Assembly (NCBI GenBank): GCA_016786925.1
Contig: JAEUTU010000038.1
Coordinates: 1-63,766 of the forward strand
Source of the DNA: Bacteroidia bacterium
Lineage (GTDB): Bacteria > Bacteroidota > Bacteroidia > 2-12-FULL-35-15
Reading direction: 5' to 3'
Length of the DNA: 63,766 nt
The translations under genes and the position numbers were made by a program. Below, one piece after another: positions 43,866-54,157 of the stretch. Each line of letters starts with the position of its first letter. Within the stretch, counting starts at the first letter, position 1. The notes under the pieces were generated by a model that was not told the origin of the DNA, made no database searches, and worked only from the letters and a program-made list of their open reading frames with translations.

Positions 43866-44876
43866 ATGAACAAACACTTTTTCACATATCGTCAAGCATT
43901 AAAACTGGAGAACGGCCAATCTTTGTCTTCTCTGGATATTGTTTATCATACCTATGGAAAACTGAATGCCGATAAAAGCAATGTGATCTGGTTTTGTCAT
44001 GCACTAACCGCCAACAGCGATGTGGCCGACTGGTGGAACTCACTGGTGGGCGAAGGAAAGACCTATGACCCCAACAAACATTTTATCGTTTGTGCCAATA
44101 TCATTGGATCGTGTTATGGTTCCAGCGGACCATTAACGATCGATCCTGCAACACAAAAACCGTATTACAGCACTTTTCCAATTATAACTATTCGCGACAT
44201 GGTGCAGGCGCACATCCTGCTCCGTAAGCACCTTGGATTAGAAAAGATCAACACCATTGTTGGTGGATCAATGGGTGGTTATCAAGTATTGGAATGGGTA
44301 TTAGCCGAGCCAACTATTTTCGAAAAACAAATTTTAGTTGCTACTAGTCCGCAAGAGTCTGCTTGGGGAATTGCTATTCATACCTCACAACGCTTGGCGA
44401 TTGAAACGGATCCCAGCTGGAAACAAATGGATCCGAAAGCAGGAGCACAAGGATTAAAAACAGCACGCGCCATTGGCATGCTTACCTATAGAACGTATGA
44501 AGCATTTGTTCAAACACAAACAGATGAACACATTCACAAGATCGATGATTTTAAGGCCAGCTCGTATATCAACTATCAAGGAGAAAAATTGGTAAAACGT
44601 TTTAATGCTTACAGCTATTGGTTATTAACCAAGGCGATGGATTCGCACAACATTGGACGCAATAGAGGAAGTGTGATACAAGCATTGAATAGTCTCAAGA
44701 TCAAAACCATTATCATTGGTATCAGCAGCGATCATCTTTGTCCTGTTGCCGAACAAAAATTCATGGCTCAACACATCCCTAATTCACATTTTGTGGAAAT
44801 TGATTCTCCTTACGGACATGATGGTTTCTTGATAGAAGGAAAACTCATCGGAGAAGCGATCGAGAAGTTTAGTTAG
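43866..44876 (+). CDS. metX: Homoserine O-acetyltransferase family (MetX)
   Basis: A 336-aa alpha/beta hydrolase-fold acyltransferase that activates homoserine for methionine synthesis. The catalytic triad is Ser135 (GGSMGGYQVLEW), Asp289 (SSDHLCPVAEQ) and His318 (YGHDGF). The family motif NIIGSCYGSSGP is present. It is somewhat shorter than 370-380-aa relatives. Members of this family may use acetyl- or succinyl-CoA, which I cannot decide from sequence. It is divergent from the metZ-osmC side and forms with metZ a direct sulfhydrylation route. Confidence 0.92.
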   Translation: MNKHFFTYRQALKLENGQSLSSLDIVYHTYGKLNADKSNVIWFCHALTANSDVADWWNSLVGEGKTYDPNKHFIVCANIIGSCYGSSGPLTIDPATQKPYYSTFPIITIRDMVQAHILLRKHLGLEKINTIVGGSMGGYQVLEWVLAEPTIFEKQILVATSPQESAWGIAIHTSQRLAIETDPSWKQMDPKAGAQGLKTARAIGMLTYRTYEAFVQTQTDEHIHKIDDFKASSYINYQGEKLVKRFNAYSYWLLTKAMDSHNIGRNRGSVIQALNSLKIKTIIIGISSDHLCPVAEQKFMAQHIPNSHFVEIDSPYGHDGFLIEGKLIGEAIEKFS

Positions 44877-44880
44877 CTCC

Positions 44881-45369
44881 TTATTTCTTCGGAAAATCAT
44901 ACAAGAACAACTCTCCTTGAGCTGTCATTATCTCTTTCCAGTCGTTTATTTTAAACTGAATACCTACAATGCCGCAAGTAGGAATATTCTCTGTAAATGG
45001 CTTAGTTAAACGGTTTGCCAATACTGTTAATGTTGGATTGTGGGCAAAAAGTATCAGCGATCTTTTGGAGTTTTCTGTTTCAGAAATAATTTTCAAATAC
45101 TCTTTTTCTGTTGTTTCATAGAGCATCTTTTTTAGCTGCATGTTCTCGGAATCATAATCTAAATTACGAGCAAAGATCAATGCGGTACTTGTGGCACGGA
45201 TGGCAGGACTTGAAACGATCTGCTCGGGAAACAGTTTATTCTTTTTCAATTGTTCGCTCATAAAATGAGCATCTCTATAGCCTCTTGCATTCAAAGGGCG
45301 GTCAATATCTGTAAGGTTTTCATTGGCCCATTCCGATTTTGCATGACGAACAAGAAAAAGTGTCTTCAT
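44881..45369 (-). CDS. SixA-like histidine phosphatase
   Basis: A 162-aa protein of the histidine phosphatase superfamily. The catalytic RHG-type motif is at the N-terminus (LVRHAKSEWAN, His about residue 8), with the second His in ILFAHNPTLTVLA. The size and the HAKSEW sequence match SixA, which dephosphorylates phosphohistidine on signalling proteins. The substrate is unknown here. It is convergent with metX, the stops being 4 bp apart, and divergent from the nuclease gene. Confidence 0.87.
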   Translation of the reverse strand: MKTLFLVRHAKSEWANENLTDIDRPLNARGYRDAHFMSEQLKKNKLFPEQIVSSPAIRATSTALIFARNLDYDSENMQLKKMLYETTEKEYLKIISETENSKRSLILFAHNPTLTVLANRLTKPFTENIPTCGIVGIQFKINDWKEIMTAQGELFLYDFPKK

Positions 45370-45401
45370 TTTGTTTTATATTTACTTCTCATAAAGATAC
45401 T

Positions 45402-46187
45402 ATGTTTTTAAGAATTGTTTTTCTGTTTGTACTTGGTTTTATTTCTCTAGGAATACAGACTCCTTCCGCATTAGAAAAACCAAAAGACAGTGAGCCGCCT
45501 AAAAACTTTCAGAACACTTTTTATCCGAAAAAAAACAAGAAAGATATTATTGTAAAGCATACCGCGTTTGCGCTTTGTTATTCCGAAGTTCATGAACAAG
45601 CAAAATGGGTGGCTTACCGTTTGACATCTGACATGTGCAAGAACAATGAAGAAGAACGAACCGATAATTTTAGAGAGGATCCACTTATAAAAACCGGCTC
45701 TGCCACTCCAGATGATTACAAAGGAAGCGGTTATGATCGTGGACACCTCTGCCCTGCGGGAGATATGGCATGGAGTGATATTACCATGAGCGAATCATTC
45801 CTGATGAGCAATATGAGTCCACAAGAACCAAAGTTCAACCGTGGTATCTGGAAAAAATTGGAGACGAAAGTGCGCGATTGGGCACAAACCAATGAAGAAT
45901 TATATGTGGTTACAGCAGGCGTTTTAGAAGAAGGACTAAAAACGATCGGGGAAAACAAAGTGAGTGTTCCTAACTATTATTACAAGGTCATTTTAGATGT
46001 TAAACTTCCCGAATACAAAGCTATTGCCTTTGTATTACCGAATGAAGGAAGCAAAAAAGATCTTTTTGAATATGCGGTAAGCATTGATTCTATAGAGCGT
46101 TTAACGGGAATTAACTTTTTTTATAATCTTCCTGACAAATTGGAGAACAATTTAGAGTCGCACATTGACGTTAACAAATGGCATTAA
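45402..46187 (+). CDS. Secreted DNA/RNA non-specific endonuclease
   Basis: A 261-aa nuclease of the NucA/EndoG betabeta-alpha-metal family. The ATG at 45402 begins a clean signal peptide (FLRIVFLFVLGFISLG); an earlier in-frame ATG would put this inside the protein. The active-site motif is YDRGHLCPAGDM, with His as general base, and the Mg2+ ligand Asn is in MSNMSPQEPKFNRGIW. It would degrade external nucleic acid for nutrition. The following SIMPL gene starts 19 bp downstream, suggesting cotranscription. Confidence 0.92.
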   Translation: MFLRIVFLFVLGFISLGIQTPSALEKPKDSEPPKNFQNTFYPKKNKKDIIVKHTAFALCYSEVHEQAKWVAYRLTSDMCKNNEEERTDNFREDPLIKTGSATPDDYKGSGYDRGHLCPAGDMAWSDITMSESFLMSNMSPQEPKFNRGIWKKLETKVRDWAQTNEELYVVTAGVLEEGLKTIGENKVSVPNYYYKVILDVKLPEYKAIAFVLPNEGSKKDLFEYAVSIDSIERLTGINFFYNLPDKLENNLESHIDVNKWH

Positions 46188-46206
46188 ACAACTAAAATCC
46201 TATCCT

Positions 46207-46950
46207 ATGAAAAAAGCACTTTTACTTTTATCGGCTGTTCTTTTGTTTACACAAACAAACACAGCACAAACAACAGGCAAACAAGAAAACACGATCAAGG
46301 TGGTTGGCACTGCTGAAATGGAGATCGTTCCCGATGAGATCTACATGTCGATCACATTAAGAGAATACACTAAGGACAAAAAGAAATTTACGATTGAAGA
46401 GCTGGAAAAGAATTTGGTAAACTACATTGAGAAAGTAGCGACAACCGATAAAAAAGATATCAAGATGGACAACATGAATGCTTATATCTTGAGCATGAAA
46501 CGTAAAAACAAAGATGAGATCATCAGCAAAAGCTATGATGTGAAATTTAAAAATGCACAACAGGTATATCTTGTTTATGCTGCCATGGACTCATTAGGAA
46601 TTACAAGAGCTGCCATTACCAAATACTCCCACAGTAAAATGGATGAATACAAAAAACAGATTAAGATCAATGCCATTAAAGCAGCAAAAGAAAAAGCCAA
46701 CTACTTGTGTGAAGCTATTGGCGAAAAGGCAGGGAAAGCTGTACAAATAACAGAATCAAGTGGCTTTGTTTCTATTGACGATGGCATTCATGACAATAAC
46801 CGTTACAGAAATTCAATGTCGAACAGCATGGCGCAATATCGCGTAAGCTATATGCTGGAGGACGATAAACTATCGGGCAATGATGAAACCATTGGCGATA
46901 AAACCATAAAGCTAAGTTATAGTATTGATGCTGAGTTTTTGATCCAGTAA
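46207..46950 (+). CDS. SIMPL domain-containing secreted protein (DUF541)
   Basis: A 247-aa periplasmic protein. The ATG at 46207 starts a signal peptide (KALLLLSAVLLFTQTNTAQ). The SIMPL/DUF541 fold is indicated by TIKVVGTAEMEIVPDEIYMSI at the mature N-terminus and by AIKAAKEKANYLCEAIGEKAGKAVQI in the centre. The family includes oxidative-stress and outer-membrane-associated proteins (BP26, YggE-like) but the mechanism is unclear. It is closed by a strong terminator. Confidence 0.87.
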   Translation: MKKALLLLSAVLLFTQTNTAQTTGKQENTIKVVGTAEMEIVPDEIYMSITLREYTKDKKKFTIEELEKNLVNYIEKVATTDKKDIKMDNMNAYILSMKRKNKDEIISKSYDVKFKNAQQVYLVYAAMDSLGITRAAITKYSHSKMDEYKKQIKINAIKAAKEKANYLCEAIGEKAGKAVQITESSGFVSIDDGIHDNNRYRNSMSNSMAQYRVSYMLEDDKLSGNDETIGDKTIKLSYSIDAEFLIQ

Positions 46951-46957
46951 CAAACAG

Positions 46958-46990
46958 AAGGCTGATATGAAAAATATCAGCCTTTTTTAT
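46958..46990 (+). terminator. Intrinsic terminator
   Basis: An 11-bp stem AAGGCTGATAT / ATATCAGCCTT with a 5-nt loop is followed by a T-run. Confidence 0.9.
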
Positions 46991-47004
46991 TTGGCTTTTT
47001 TTCT

Positions 47005-47012
47005 TACTTTTG
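47005..47012 (+). promoter_or_regulatory. Candidate -7 element of the giant PKD gene
   Basis: TACTTTTG (TAnnTTTG) lies 48 nt before the GTG at 47061. It covers the alternative TTG start at 47010, which argues against that start. Confidence 0.5.
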
Positions 47013-47060
47013 ATAGCTATTCTCTGCAACGGTTTTTCAGAAAATAGCATCTTATCAAAG

Positions 47061-50000
47061 GTGCACAAAACAAAACATACCCTTTTAAAAATAAGCCTTC
47101 GGTTATTACTAACCACTGCTCTTGTTTTTATTTTTAAGGGCACGTATGCCAATTGTGCCAATATTAATGCTTCCTTTACTCCTTCTCAGACACTGATCTG
47201 TGGACCGGGAGCCACCAGCATCAGTTTTGTGAACACCAGCACCGGACCCGATGCGGCCAGTGTAAATTATTCCTGGTATCTGAACGGAGTCTTTTTCGAT
47301 AATACAAGTGGCTTATCAGCACCCAATAACTCTACCATCTCAGCTGTTGGTACCTACAACTATATGCTGATCGCTTTCGACCCTTCTGTTCCTTGTCGCG
47401 ATACCGCCATTGTACAGGTGATCATTCGTCCAAACCCAAATGCCTCTTTTACATTTACTCCTAACAATCAATGTGCAGGAACAACCATCGCCTTTACCAA
47501 CACCTCCACCGGAACAGGGGCATTCACCACCTATGCCTGGAATTTCGGTGATGCCGGAACATCTACATCACCCAGCCCAACACATGTTTACACAGCTGGC
47601 GGAACATATAATGTCAGCTTAACGATCAGCAATGGAACCGGTTGTACAAGTACATTCAACACCACTGTTACCGTTCTTCCTCGCCCTGTCGCCAATATTG
47701 CAGGGGATGATGGTGATGGTGATACACAATATTGTTTAAGTCCGGTTGATACCACTTCTATTGAAACAGTTTCTTTTTTCAACTTTACCACCGGAGCTGT
47801 TTCCTACAGCTGGAACTTTGGAGATGGAAGTCCTGTGGTTAACACCGCATCAACAGCAACACTTACACATACCTACACCAACTATGGCACCTACACAGTG
47901 ACCATGATTGCAACCGGAGCAAATGGCTGTACCACCACGACCACGCTGACAGTTGTGTTCGACAAATTCGTTTCTGCTTCGTTCAGTGTTCCACTTGTTC
48001 AATTCTCCGGATGCGCCCCACATACAGTATCACCTGTAAATGCCTCACAAAATGCCGATACATACGTTTGGAATTTCGGTGATGGAACACCTCCAGTTAC
48101 AACAACAAGCCCTATTCCTCCATCACATACCTACACCGTTGGTGGCTCTTACACCATCTCGGTTGTAGCGGCCAATAGTTGTAATTCATCCAATGCTACC
48201 GTTGGCCCGATCACCGTGGTTGGTGCTCCTATACCTAACTTTACAGCTACACCCACACTGGGCTGTTCACCTCAAACCGTTACATTTGGAAATACCACAA
48301 CCGGAGCATCACCGGTAAATAATTACTATTGGGATTTTGGAAATGGCAATACATTAAATGGGGTACGCTTCCCGCCACCACAGGTATATACACAAGGCAC
48401 CTGGACCATTATGATGGTAACAGGTAATGCCTGTGGAACGGATACTATGTTCCGCACCATCGTTGTGGACACGATCCCGACAGCATTAATGACCGCTACA
48501 CCTTTAGAAGGTTGTACGCCTCTTACTGTTGCCACAACCAATACTTCTACAGGAGGAAACCTTTCTTATCAATGGTACATTGATGGAGTATTGACCTATA
48601 CAACAGCAACGATCCCCAACCAAACATTCACAGCACCTGCAGGAAATGCTCCGGTAAATCATACCATACGCTTAATCGTTTCTAATCATTGTGGATCTGA
48701 CGACACCATCGTTACCATTGTGGTTCACCCTCTTGTTCAAGCAATTGTGAGTCCGCTAACAAGTACCATTTGCGAAGGTGCTAGTGTTACATTCACACAA
48801 TCGTCATTAGGTGATCAGCTAACTTATCTCTGGGATTTCGGCAATGGCAACACTTCTACTGCTGCTGCGCCACCCGCCCAAACTTATTCTGTCGCAGGAA
48901 ACTATACCGTATTACTTACGGTTACCGGTTATTGCGGAACAGATACGGCCACTGCTTTTGTGCATGTAAATCCTATTCCTGTAGCACCAACAGCTCCGGG
49001 AACAAGCATTTGTGCAGGAAGCACCGCAACCCTTACTGCCACTGCACCGGGTGGAACGTATCAATGGTACAATGCACCAACAGCAGGGACACTTTTACAA
49101 ACAGGCGCTAGTTATACAACACCGGCACTGAGCGACACAACCGACTTTTATGTTCAGACAACGGTACTTGGCTGTACAAGTCCAAGAACAATTGTTACCG
49201 TTATAGTGAACCCCACACCTGTTGCTCCTACAGCTGTGGGAACAACAATTTGTGCAGGCGACTCCGCAACATTAAACGCTACAGCCCCGGGCGGAACGTA
49301 TGAATGGTACAATGCAGCTAGTGGAGGGACACTCTTACAAACAGGAGCCAGCTACACCACACCTCCACTTTTAACGAGCACCACCTATTATGTTCAAAGC
49401 ACAGCGGCAGGTTGCACAAGTCCACGCACATCAGTAACCGTGACCGTTAATCCAACTCCTGCTGCACCAACAGTTGCACCGGGAGTGATCTGCGAAGGAG
49501 GAAGCACAACGCTCACTGCCACAGCACCGGGTGGAACGTACACCTGGTATGATTCATTAAGCGGAGGAACACTATTAAATACAGGCAACACATTTACTAC
49601 ACCTGTTCTGACAAACAATACAACCTATTATGTACAATCCACCATTGCGGGTTGTCCCGGACCAATGAGCCCGGTTCTTGTTACTGTCAATCCATATCCG
49701 GTTGCAGATATTGTCCCCGATGTAAACAGTGGTTGCCAGGGCTTGGTAGTAAGCTTCAATAATAACTCTACCTTAGGTGGTACTTACAATTGGAACTTTG
49801 CAGGAGCAACTCCAGCTACATCAACAGCCTACAGTCCGGCACCAATAACATTTAATGCTGCAGGCAATAATTTAGTTTATCTGGTAGTAACTGTTGCAGG
49901 CTGCACAAGCAACGACAGTGCAACGATCAGCATTGCTCCATTGCCTGTACCTGCATTTACGATCAGTCCGGCAAGCGGCTGCTCCCCTGTTACAAGTAGC

Positions 50001-53000
50001 TTCAACAACACCAGCCCTGTTACTGCAGGTGATACCTATTTCTGGAATTTTGATAATGGAAACACATCCACACTTCAAAACCCCGGCTCTGAAACATACA
50101 CCACAACCGGTGTTGACAGTATTTATACGGTACAGTTGATCATTGCTGCTGCCAATGGATGCAGTGATAGTGCTACTCAAACTGTTACTGTACATGCAAA
50201 TCCGGTAGCTCTCTTTACTCCAAGTGCTGATACGGTTTGTGCAAACACAGCGATCATTTTTTCAAACAACTCAACAGGATCCACAACATACAGCTGGAAC
50301 TTTGGTGATGCAAGTACATCCACATTAACGAACCCTACACATACATATTCAGCACCTAACAGCTATACCGTTCAACTGATTGCTTCTTCTGCTTTTGCTT
50401 GTGTTGACACCGTTGAACAATTGATCGTAGTGGATAGTGTGCCTCTTGCTGCTTTCGGCAATACAACAGAATGTGTGGGTGTAGCCACACAATTTACCAA
50501 TACATCACAAGGCAGCATTGTTTCCTGGAGCTGGAATTTTGGTGACGGATCACCATTGGATACGAATCCGAATCCAAGTCATAATTACGCATCCAATGGT
50601 ACTTACAACGTTTCGTTAACGGTGACAAACAGCTTTGGTTGTACAAACACGGTTACACAAAACGTGATCGTGAATGCCGTTCCTGTTGCTGCATTTAATA
50701 GCACCACAGCTTGTCTCGGACAAAACACCAGTTTTACAGATCTCACCAGTGGCACACCAATTGGCTGGACCTGGGATTTTGGTGATGGAAGCCCTGCAAA
50801 CAACACACAAAACCCAACACATGTGTATGCAACAGATGGAACGTTTAATGTAACACTCATTGCCTTTGGCGGTAGCGGCTGCTCCGATACAACAACTGCT
50901 ACCGTTATTATAAATCCTATCCCAACAGCCAACTTCAGCACCTCCGATGTGTGTACGAACGATACGATGTTCTTTACAAGTACCTCTACAGGTGCGCCCG
51001 ATACATTTGTATGGAATTTCGGTGATGGTTTTTCCGATACAGGCAACAACGCTTCCACAAACCATGTTTATAATACCGCAGGAACATACAATGTTGTTTT
51101 AACCGTTGGCTATGGCGCAACTGGTTGTACAAATACTACGACCCTTCCTGTTTCTGCGTTTCCTCTTACCGTTCCCAACTTTACATCTACCACTCCTTGT
51201 ATGAATGTGGCTACTACATTTACAGATGCAACAACGAATACACCTGTACAGTGGACCTGGGATTTTGGAGATGGCAGCCCGCTTGACAATTCACAAAATC
51301 CATCACATACCTACGCAACAGATGGCTTGTATGCCGTTACACTTATTACAGAAAATGTGTTTGGCTGCCGTGATTCTATTTCAATAGACGCAACCGTGAA
51401 TCCACTTCCTGTTGCAGCATTCTCTTTTGACACGGTGTGTTTAAATACTGCTACCACTTTTGCTGATCAATCAACAAGTGCTGTAGGCTGGAGCTGGGAC
51501 TTTGGCGATGGCGCTACCAGCACCAATAACTCACCAACACATACCTATGCTTTGGATGGAACATATAATGTAACATTGATCGTCAACAACGTTTTCGGTT
51601 GTACCGATACCATCACGCATTCCATCATCGTTCATCCTAATCCTGTTTCTGCATTTACAGCAAACACAGCTTGTCATACCTATGCTACAAACTTCACAGA
51701 CAATTCAACTGCTGCTGTTTCCTGGGAGTGGGATCTGGGTGATGCATCGCCATTGAATACCAATCAATCGCCATCCTACATTTATGCAAACCCCGGAAAC
51801 TATAGCGTTTCATTGTTGGTAACAAATATTTTTGGCTGTACGAATTCCTCATCGCAAACAATAACTGTTCTGCCACAGCCTGTAGCCGATTTTAATTATA
51901 GTGTTGCTTGTGCACGTCAAGCAGTGAATTTTACTGACCTCACAACTGTTTCAAGTCCGGTTTCCTGGAGCTGGGATTTCGGAGATGGATCTCCTGCTGA
52001 TAACAACCAAAATCCTTCGCATGTATATGCGCTTGGTGGAGCCTACAATGTAACACTCATTGTTAGTAATGTTGCCGGCTGTAACGATACCATTACGCAG
52101 CCTGTGATCGTCAACACTGTCCCAACACCTCTGTTTGCAGCAAATACAAGTTGTCAAGGAACCGTAACATCATTTACTGATCTTTCAACGGATGCCGTTG
52201 CGATCAATAACTGGTATTATGATTTTGATGATGGCAACAGTTCATTCTCTCAAAATCCGAATTACATTTATGCTGCCGCAGGAACATATAATGTTTCCTT
52301 AACAGTAACCAATATCAATGGTTGCGACAGTACAGTTGTAATTCCTGTTACAGTCAATGTGTTCCCCGATGCGATCTATTCTGTCGATACTGTTTGTGTT
52401 GGAACACCTACCACATTCACCGATAACTCAACAGGAGCACCAACACAATGGACCTGGAATTTTGGAGATGGCAACAACAGTACAACAGGACCTGTTACCA
52501 CACATACATACGCTACTGCGGGATCATACTTAACTTCATTAACCGTATCGAGCGGTGCAGGATGTACCGATCAAGCATTCCAGATAATTGTGGTGCGAAG
52601 CGATGTACAAGCAGGAATTGCTGCAGCAAATACGATCTGTGAAGACAATGTGTTAAACATGAACGATGCAAGTGTTGTTACGGTTGGAAACATTCTTTCA
52701 CAAACATGGGGTTTTGGTGATGGCTCTCCGCTCAGTACAAGCTTAAACACAACACATGTTTATACTAATGCAGGAACGTATGTGATCACACATGTGGTGG
52801 TATCGGACGGTGGATGTGCCAGCACTGCTTATGATACGGTGGTGGTCAACCCTTTGCCGCTTGCTAACTTTACAACAGCCAACACCTGCCAGAATCAGGC
52901 AAGCAATTTTACGGATGCATCAAGCGGTTTGATAAACTCTTGGGATTGGAATTTTGGAGATGGCGGAACAGATACAACACAAAACCCTGCTCATGTTTAT

Positions 53001-54122
53001 GCTACAGCCGGAAATTTTACAACAACTCTTATCGTTACAACTGCTGCCGGATGTTCAGATACAGCCAGCCGACCGGTGACGATCTATTCACAACCGAATG
53101 CTGCATTCAATAGTAATGTTGTATGTTGGGGAAGTGCAACAACATTCGAAAATTTATCTACTACAGCCAACGGAACGATCAGCAATTCATTCTGGAACTT
53201 TGGAGATGGAAACACCTCTTCGCTTACAAATCCGATTCATGTGTTACAGACACAAAATGATACATTCAATGTAACGCTGGTTGTTACCACCAGCTTTGGC
53301 TGTATTGACTCTGTTACACAACAGGTAACCACTTTTCCGATCCCGGTATTTAGTTTTTCACCTCAACAAACAAGTGGTTGTGAAGCTTTCACAACAAGTT
53401 TCAATGATAACTCAATAGTGAGTGGCGGCACCATCGTAAACTGGCTGTGGAACTTTGGCGATGGTAATATGACCTTCACACAAAACCCAACACACACCTA
53501 TGATTCGGCCGGAACTTATTTTGTTTCACTCACCATCACCAACTCATTTGGCTGTCAAATGACCGACACGTTAAACTTCCCTGTAGTTGTGTTCCCTCGG
53601 CCAATCGCTGCATTCACGGCTACGCCTGACGAGACCTCGATCTATGAACCCAACATTCAGTTCAACAACGAATCGCAAGGAGCCACTATGTGGGATTGGG
53701 ACCTGGGAGATACCGAAACAAGCATTCAGTATGAACCTTATCATACCTACCCTGATACAGGAACATACATGGTAACACAAATTGCCATCAACGAATTTGG
53801 CTGTAGAGATACTGTTCAACATCCTATTCGTATCAATGGAGAGACCAGCGTGTTTATTCCCAATGCGTTTACGCCAAACAGCAATGGCCTGAATGATGTA
53901 TTTAAACCTAAATTATATGGTGTGATCGAATTCCAGATGCTGATCTTTGACCGTTGGGGCAATGAGATCTTCAAAACAGAAGACATGAATGAAGGCTGGA
54001 ATGGAAAGATCTATGGTGTTGGAGAGCCTGTTCAGCAGGATGTGTATGTGTACAAAATCTTTACGAAAGATATACTATACAACGATCATCAATATATTGG
54101 TCATGTAACAGTTGTTAGATAA
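47061..54122 (+). CDS. Giant PKD-repeat protein with T9SS type B C-terminal domain
   Basis: A surface or extracellular protein of about 2353 aa. I prefer the GTG at 47061, which gives a compact signal peptide (LLKISLRLLLTTALVFIFKG). About 22 PKD-type beta-sandwich modules follow, marked by W(N/D)FGDGSP and THxYxxxGTYNVSL. They are interrupted near residues 650-890 by three Ig-like modules (TATAPGGTYQWY type). The last approximately 85 residues (FIPNAFTPNSNGLNDVFKP to the end) are the gliding motility-associated, type B sorting domain that directs type IX secretion. No enzyme domain is seen, so an adhesin or matrix role is likely. Confidence 0.93.
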   Translation: MHKTKHTLLKISLRLLLTTALVFIFKGTYANCANINASFTPSQTLICGPGATSISFVNTSTGPDAASVNYSWYLNGVFFDNTSGLSAPNNSTISAVGTYNYMLIAFDPSVPCRDTAIVQVIIRPNPNASFTFTPNNQCAGTTIAFTNTSTGTGAFTTYAWNFGDAGTSTSPSPTHVYTAGGTYNVSLTISNGTGCTSTFNTTVTVLPRPVANIAGDDGDGDTQYCLSPVDTTSIETVSFFNFTTGAVSYSWNFGDGSPVVNTASTATLTHTYTNYGTYTVTMIATGANGCTTTTTLTVVFDKFVSASFSVPLVQFSGCAPHTVSPVNASQNADTYVWNFGDGTPPVTTTSPIPPSHTYTVGGSYTISVVAANSCNSSNATVGPITVVGAPIPNFTATPTLGCSPQTVTFGNTTTGASPVNNYYWDFGNGNTLNGVRFPPPQVYTQGTWTIMMVTGNACGTDTMFRTIVVDTIPTALMTATPLEGCTPLTVATTNTSTGGNLSYQWYIDGVLTYTTATIPNQTFTAPAGNAPVNHTIRLIVSNHCGSDDTIVTIVVHPLVQAIVSPLTSTICEGASVTFTQSSLGDQLTYLWDFGNGNTSTAAAPPAQTYSVAGNYTVLLTVTGYCGTDTATAFVHVNPIPVAPTAPGTSICAGSTATLTATAPGGTYQWYNAPTAGTLLQTGASYTTPALSDTTDFYVQTTVLGCTSPRTIVTVIVNPTPVAPTAVGTTICAGDSATLNATAPGGTYEWYNAASGGTLLQTGASYTTPPLLTSTTYYVQSTAAGCTSPRTSVTVTVNPTPAAPTVAPGVICEGGSTTLTATAPGGTYTWYDSLSGGTLLNTGNTFTTPVLTNNTTYYVQSTIAGCPGPMSPVLVTVNPYPVADIVPDVNSGCQGLVVSFNNNSTLGGTYNWNFAGATPATSTAYSPAPITFNAAGNNLVYLVVTVAGCTSNDSATISIAPLPVPAFTISPASGCSPVTSSFNNTSPVTAGDTYFWNFDNGNTSTLQNPGSETYTTTGVDSIYTVQLIIAAANGCSDSATQTVTVHANPVALFTPSADTVCANTAIIFSNNSTGSTTYSWNFGDASTSTLTNPTHTYSAPNSYTVQLIASSAFACVDTVEQLIVVDSVPLAAFGNTTECVGVATQFTNTSQGSIVSWSWNFGDGSPLDTNPNPSHNYASNGTYNVSLTVTNSFGCTNTVTQNVIVNAVPVAAFNSTTACLGQNTSFTDLTSGTPIGWTWDFGDGSPANNTQNPTHVYATDGTFNVTLIAFGGSGCSDTTTATVIINPIPTANFSTSDVCTNDTMFFTSTSTGAPDTFVWNFGDGFSDTGNNASTNHVYNTAGTYNVVLTVGYGATGCTNTTTLPVSAFPLTVPNFTSTTPCMNVATTFTDATTNTPVQWTWDFGDGSPLDNSQNPSHTYATDGLYAVTLITENVFGCRDSISIDATVNPLPVAAFSFDTVCLNTATTFADQSTSAVGWSWDFGDGATSTNNSPTHTYALDGTYNVTLIVNNVFGCTDTITHSIIVHPNPVSAFTANTACHTYATNFTDNSTAAVSWEWDLGDASPLNTNQSPSYIYANPGNYSVSLLVTNIFGCTNSSSQTITVLPQPVADFNYSVACARQAVNFTDLTTVSSPVSWSWDFGDGSPADNNQNPSHVYALGGAYNVTLIVSNVAGCNDTITQPVIVNTVPTPLFAANTSCQGTVTSFTDLSTDAVAINNWYYDFDDGNSSFSQNPNYIYAAAGTYNVSLTVTNINGCDSTVVIPVTVNVFPDAIYSVDTVCVGTPTTFTDNSTGAPTQWTWNFGDGNNSTTGPVTTHTYATAGSYLTSLTVSSGAGCTDQAFQIIVVRSDVQAGIAAANTICEDNVLNMNDASVVTVGNILSQTWGFGDGSPLSTSLNTTHVYTNAGTYVITHVVVSDGGCASTAYDTVVVNPLPLANFTTANTCQNQASNFTDASSGLINSWDWNFGDGGTDTTQNPAHVYATAGNFTTTLIVTTAAGCSDTASRPVTIYSQPNAAFNSNVVCWGSATTFENLSTTANGTISNSFWNFGDGNTSSLTNPIHVLQTQNDTFNVTLVVTTSFGCIDSVTQQVTTFPIPVFSFSPQQTSGCEAFTTSFNDNSIVSGGTIVNWLWNFGDGNMTFTQNPTHTYDSAGTYFVSLTITNSFGCQMTDTLNFPVVVFPRPIAAFTATPDETSIYEPNIQFNNESQGATMWDWDLGDTETSIQYEPYHTYPDTGTYMVTQIAINEFGCRDTVQHPIRINGETSVFIPNAFTPNSNGLNDVFKPKLYGVIEFQMLIFDRWGNEIFKTEDMNEGWNGKIYGVGEPVQQDVYVYKIFTKDILYNDHQYIGHVTVVR

Positions 54123-54124
54123 AG

Positions 54125-54157
54125 AAAAAGGCTCCAAAAATTTGGAGCCCTTTTTTA
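54125..54157. terminator. Bidirectional intrinsic terminator
   Basis: A GGCTCCAAA / TTTGGAGCC stem is flanked by A and T runs, between convergent genes. Confidence 0.9.

Noticed and set aside
47010..47060. TTG start for the giant PKD gene
   Set aside because: The TTG is inside a TACTTTTG promoter-like element. The GTG at 47061 gives a better signal peptide.
47588..53822. Many open frames antisense or out of frame inside the PKD gene, some over 100 codons
   Set aside because: They are by-products of the repetitive, Thr/Asn-rich coding sequence. None has a recognisable domain, and the plus-strand PKD frame is continuous.
47440..54000. Periodic repeats that could be mistaken for a CRISPR or satellite array
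   Set aside because: The period (about 250 bp) and the conserved protein pattern WNFGDG show these are PKD domain repeats, not spaced identical DNA repeats.
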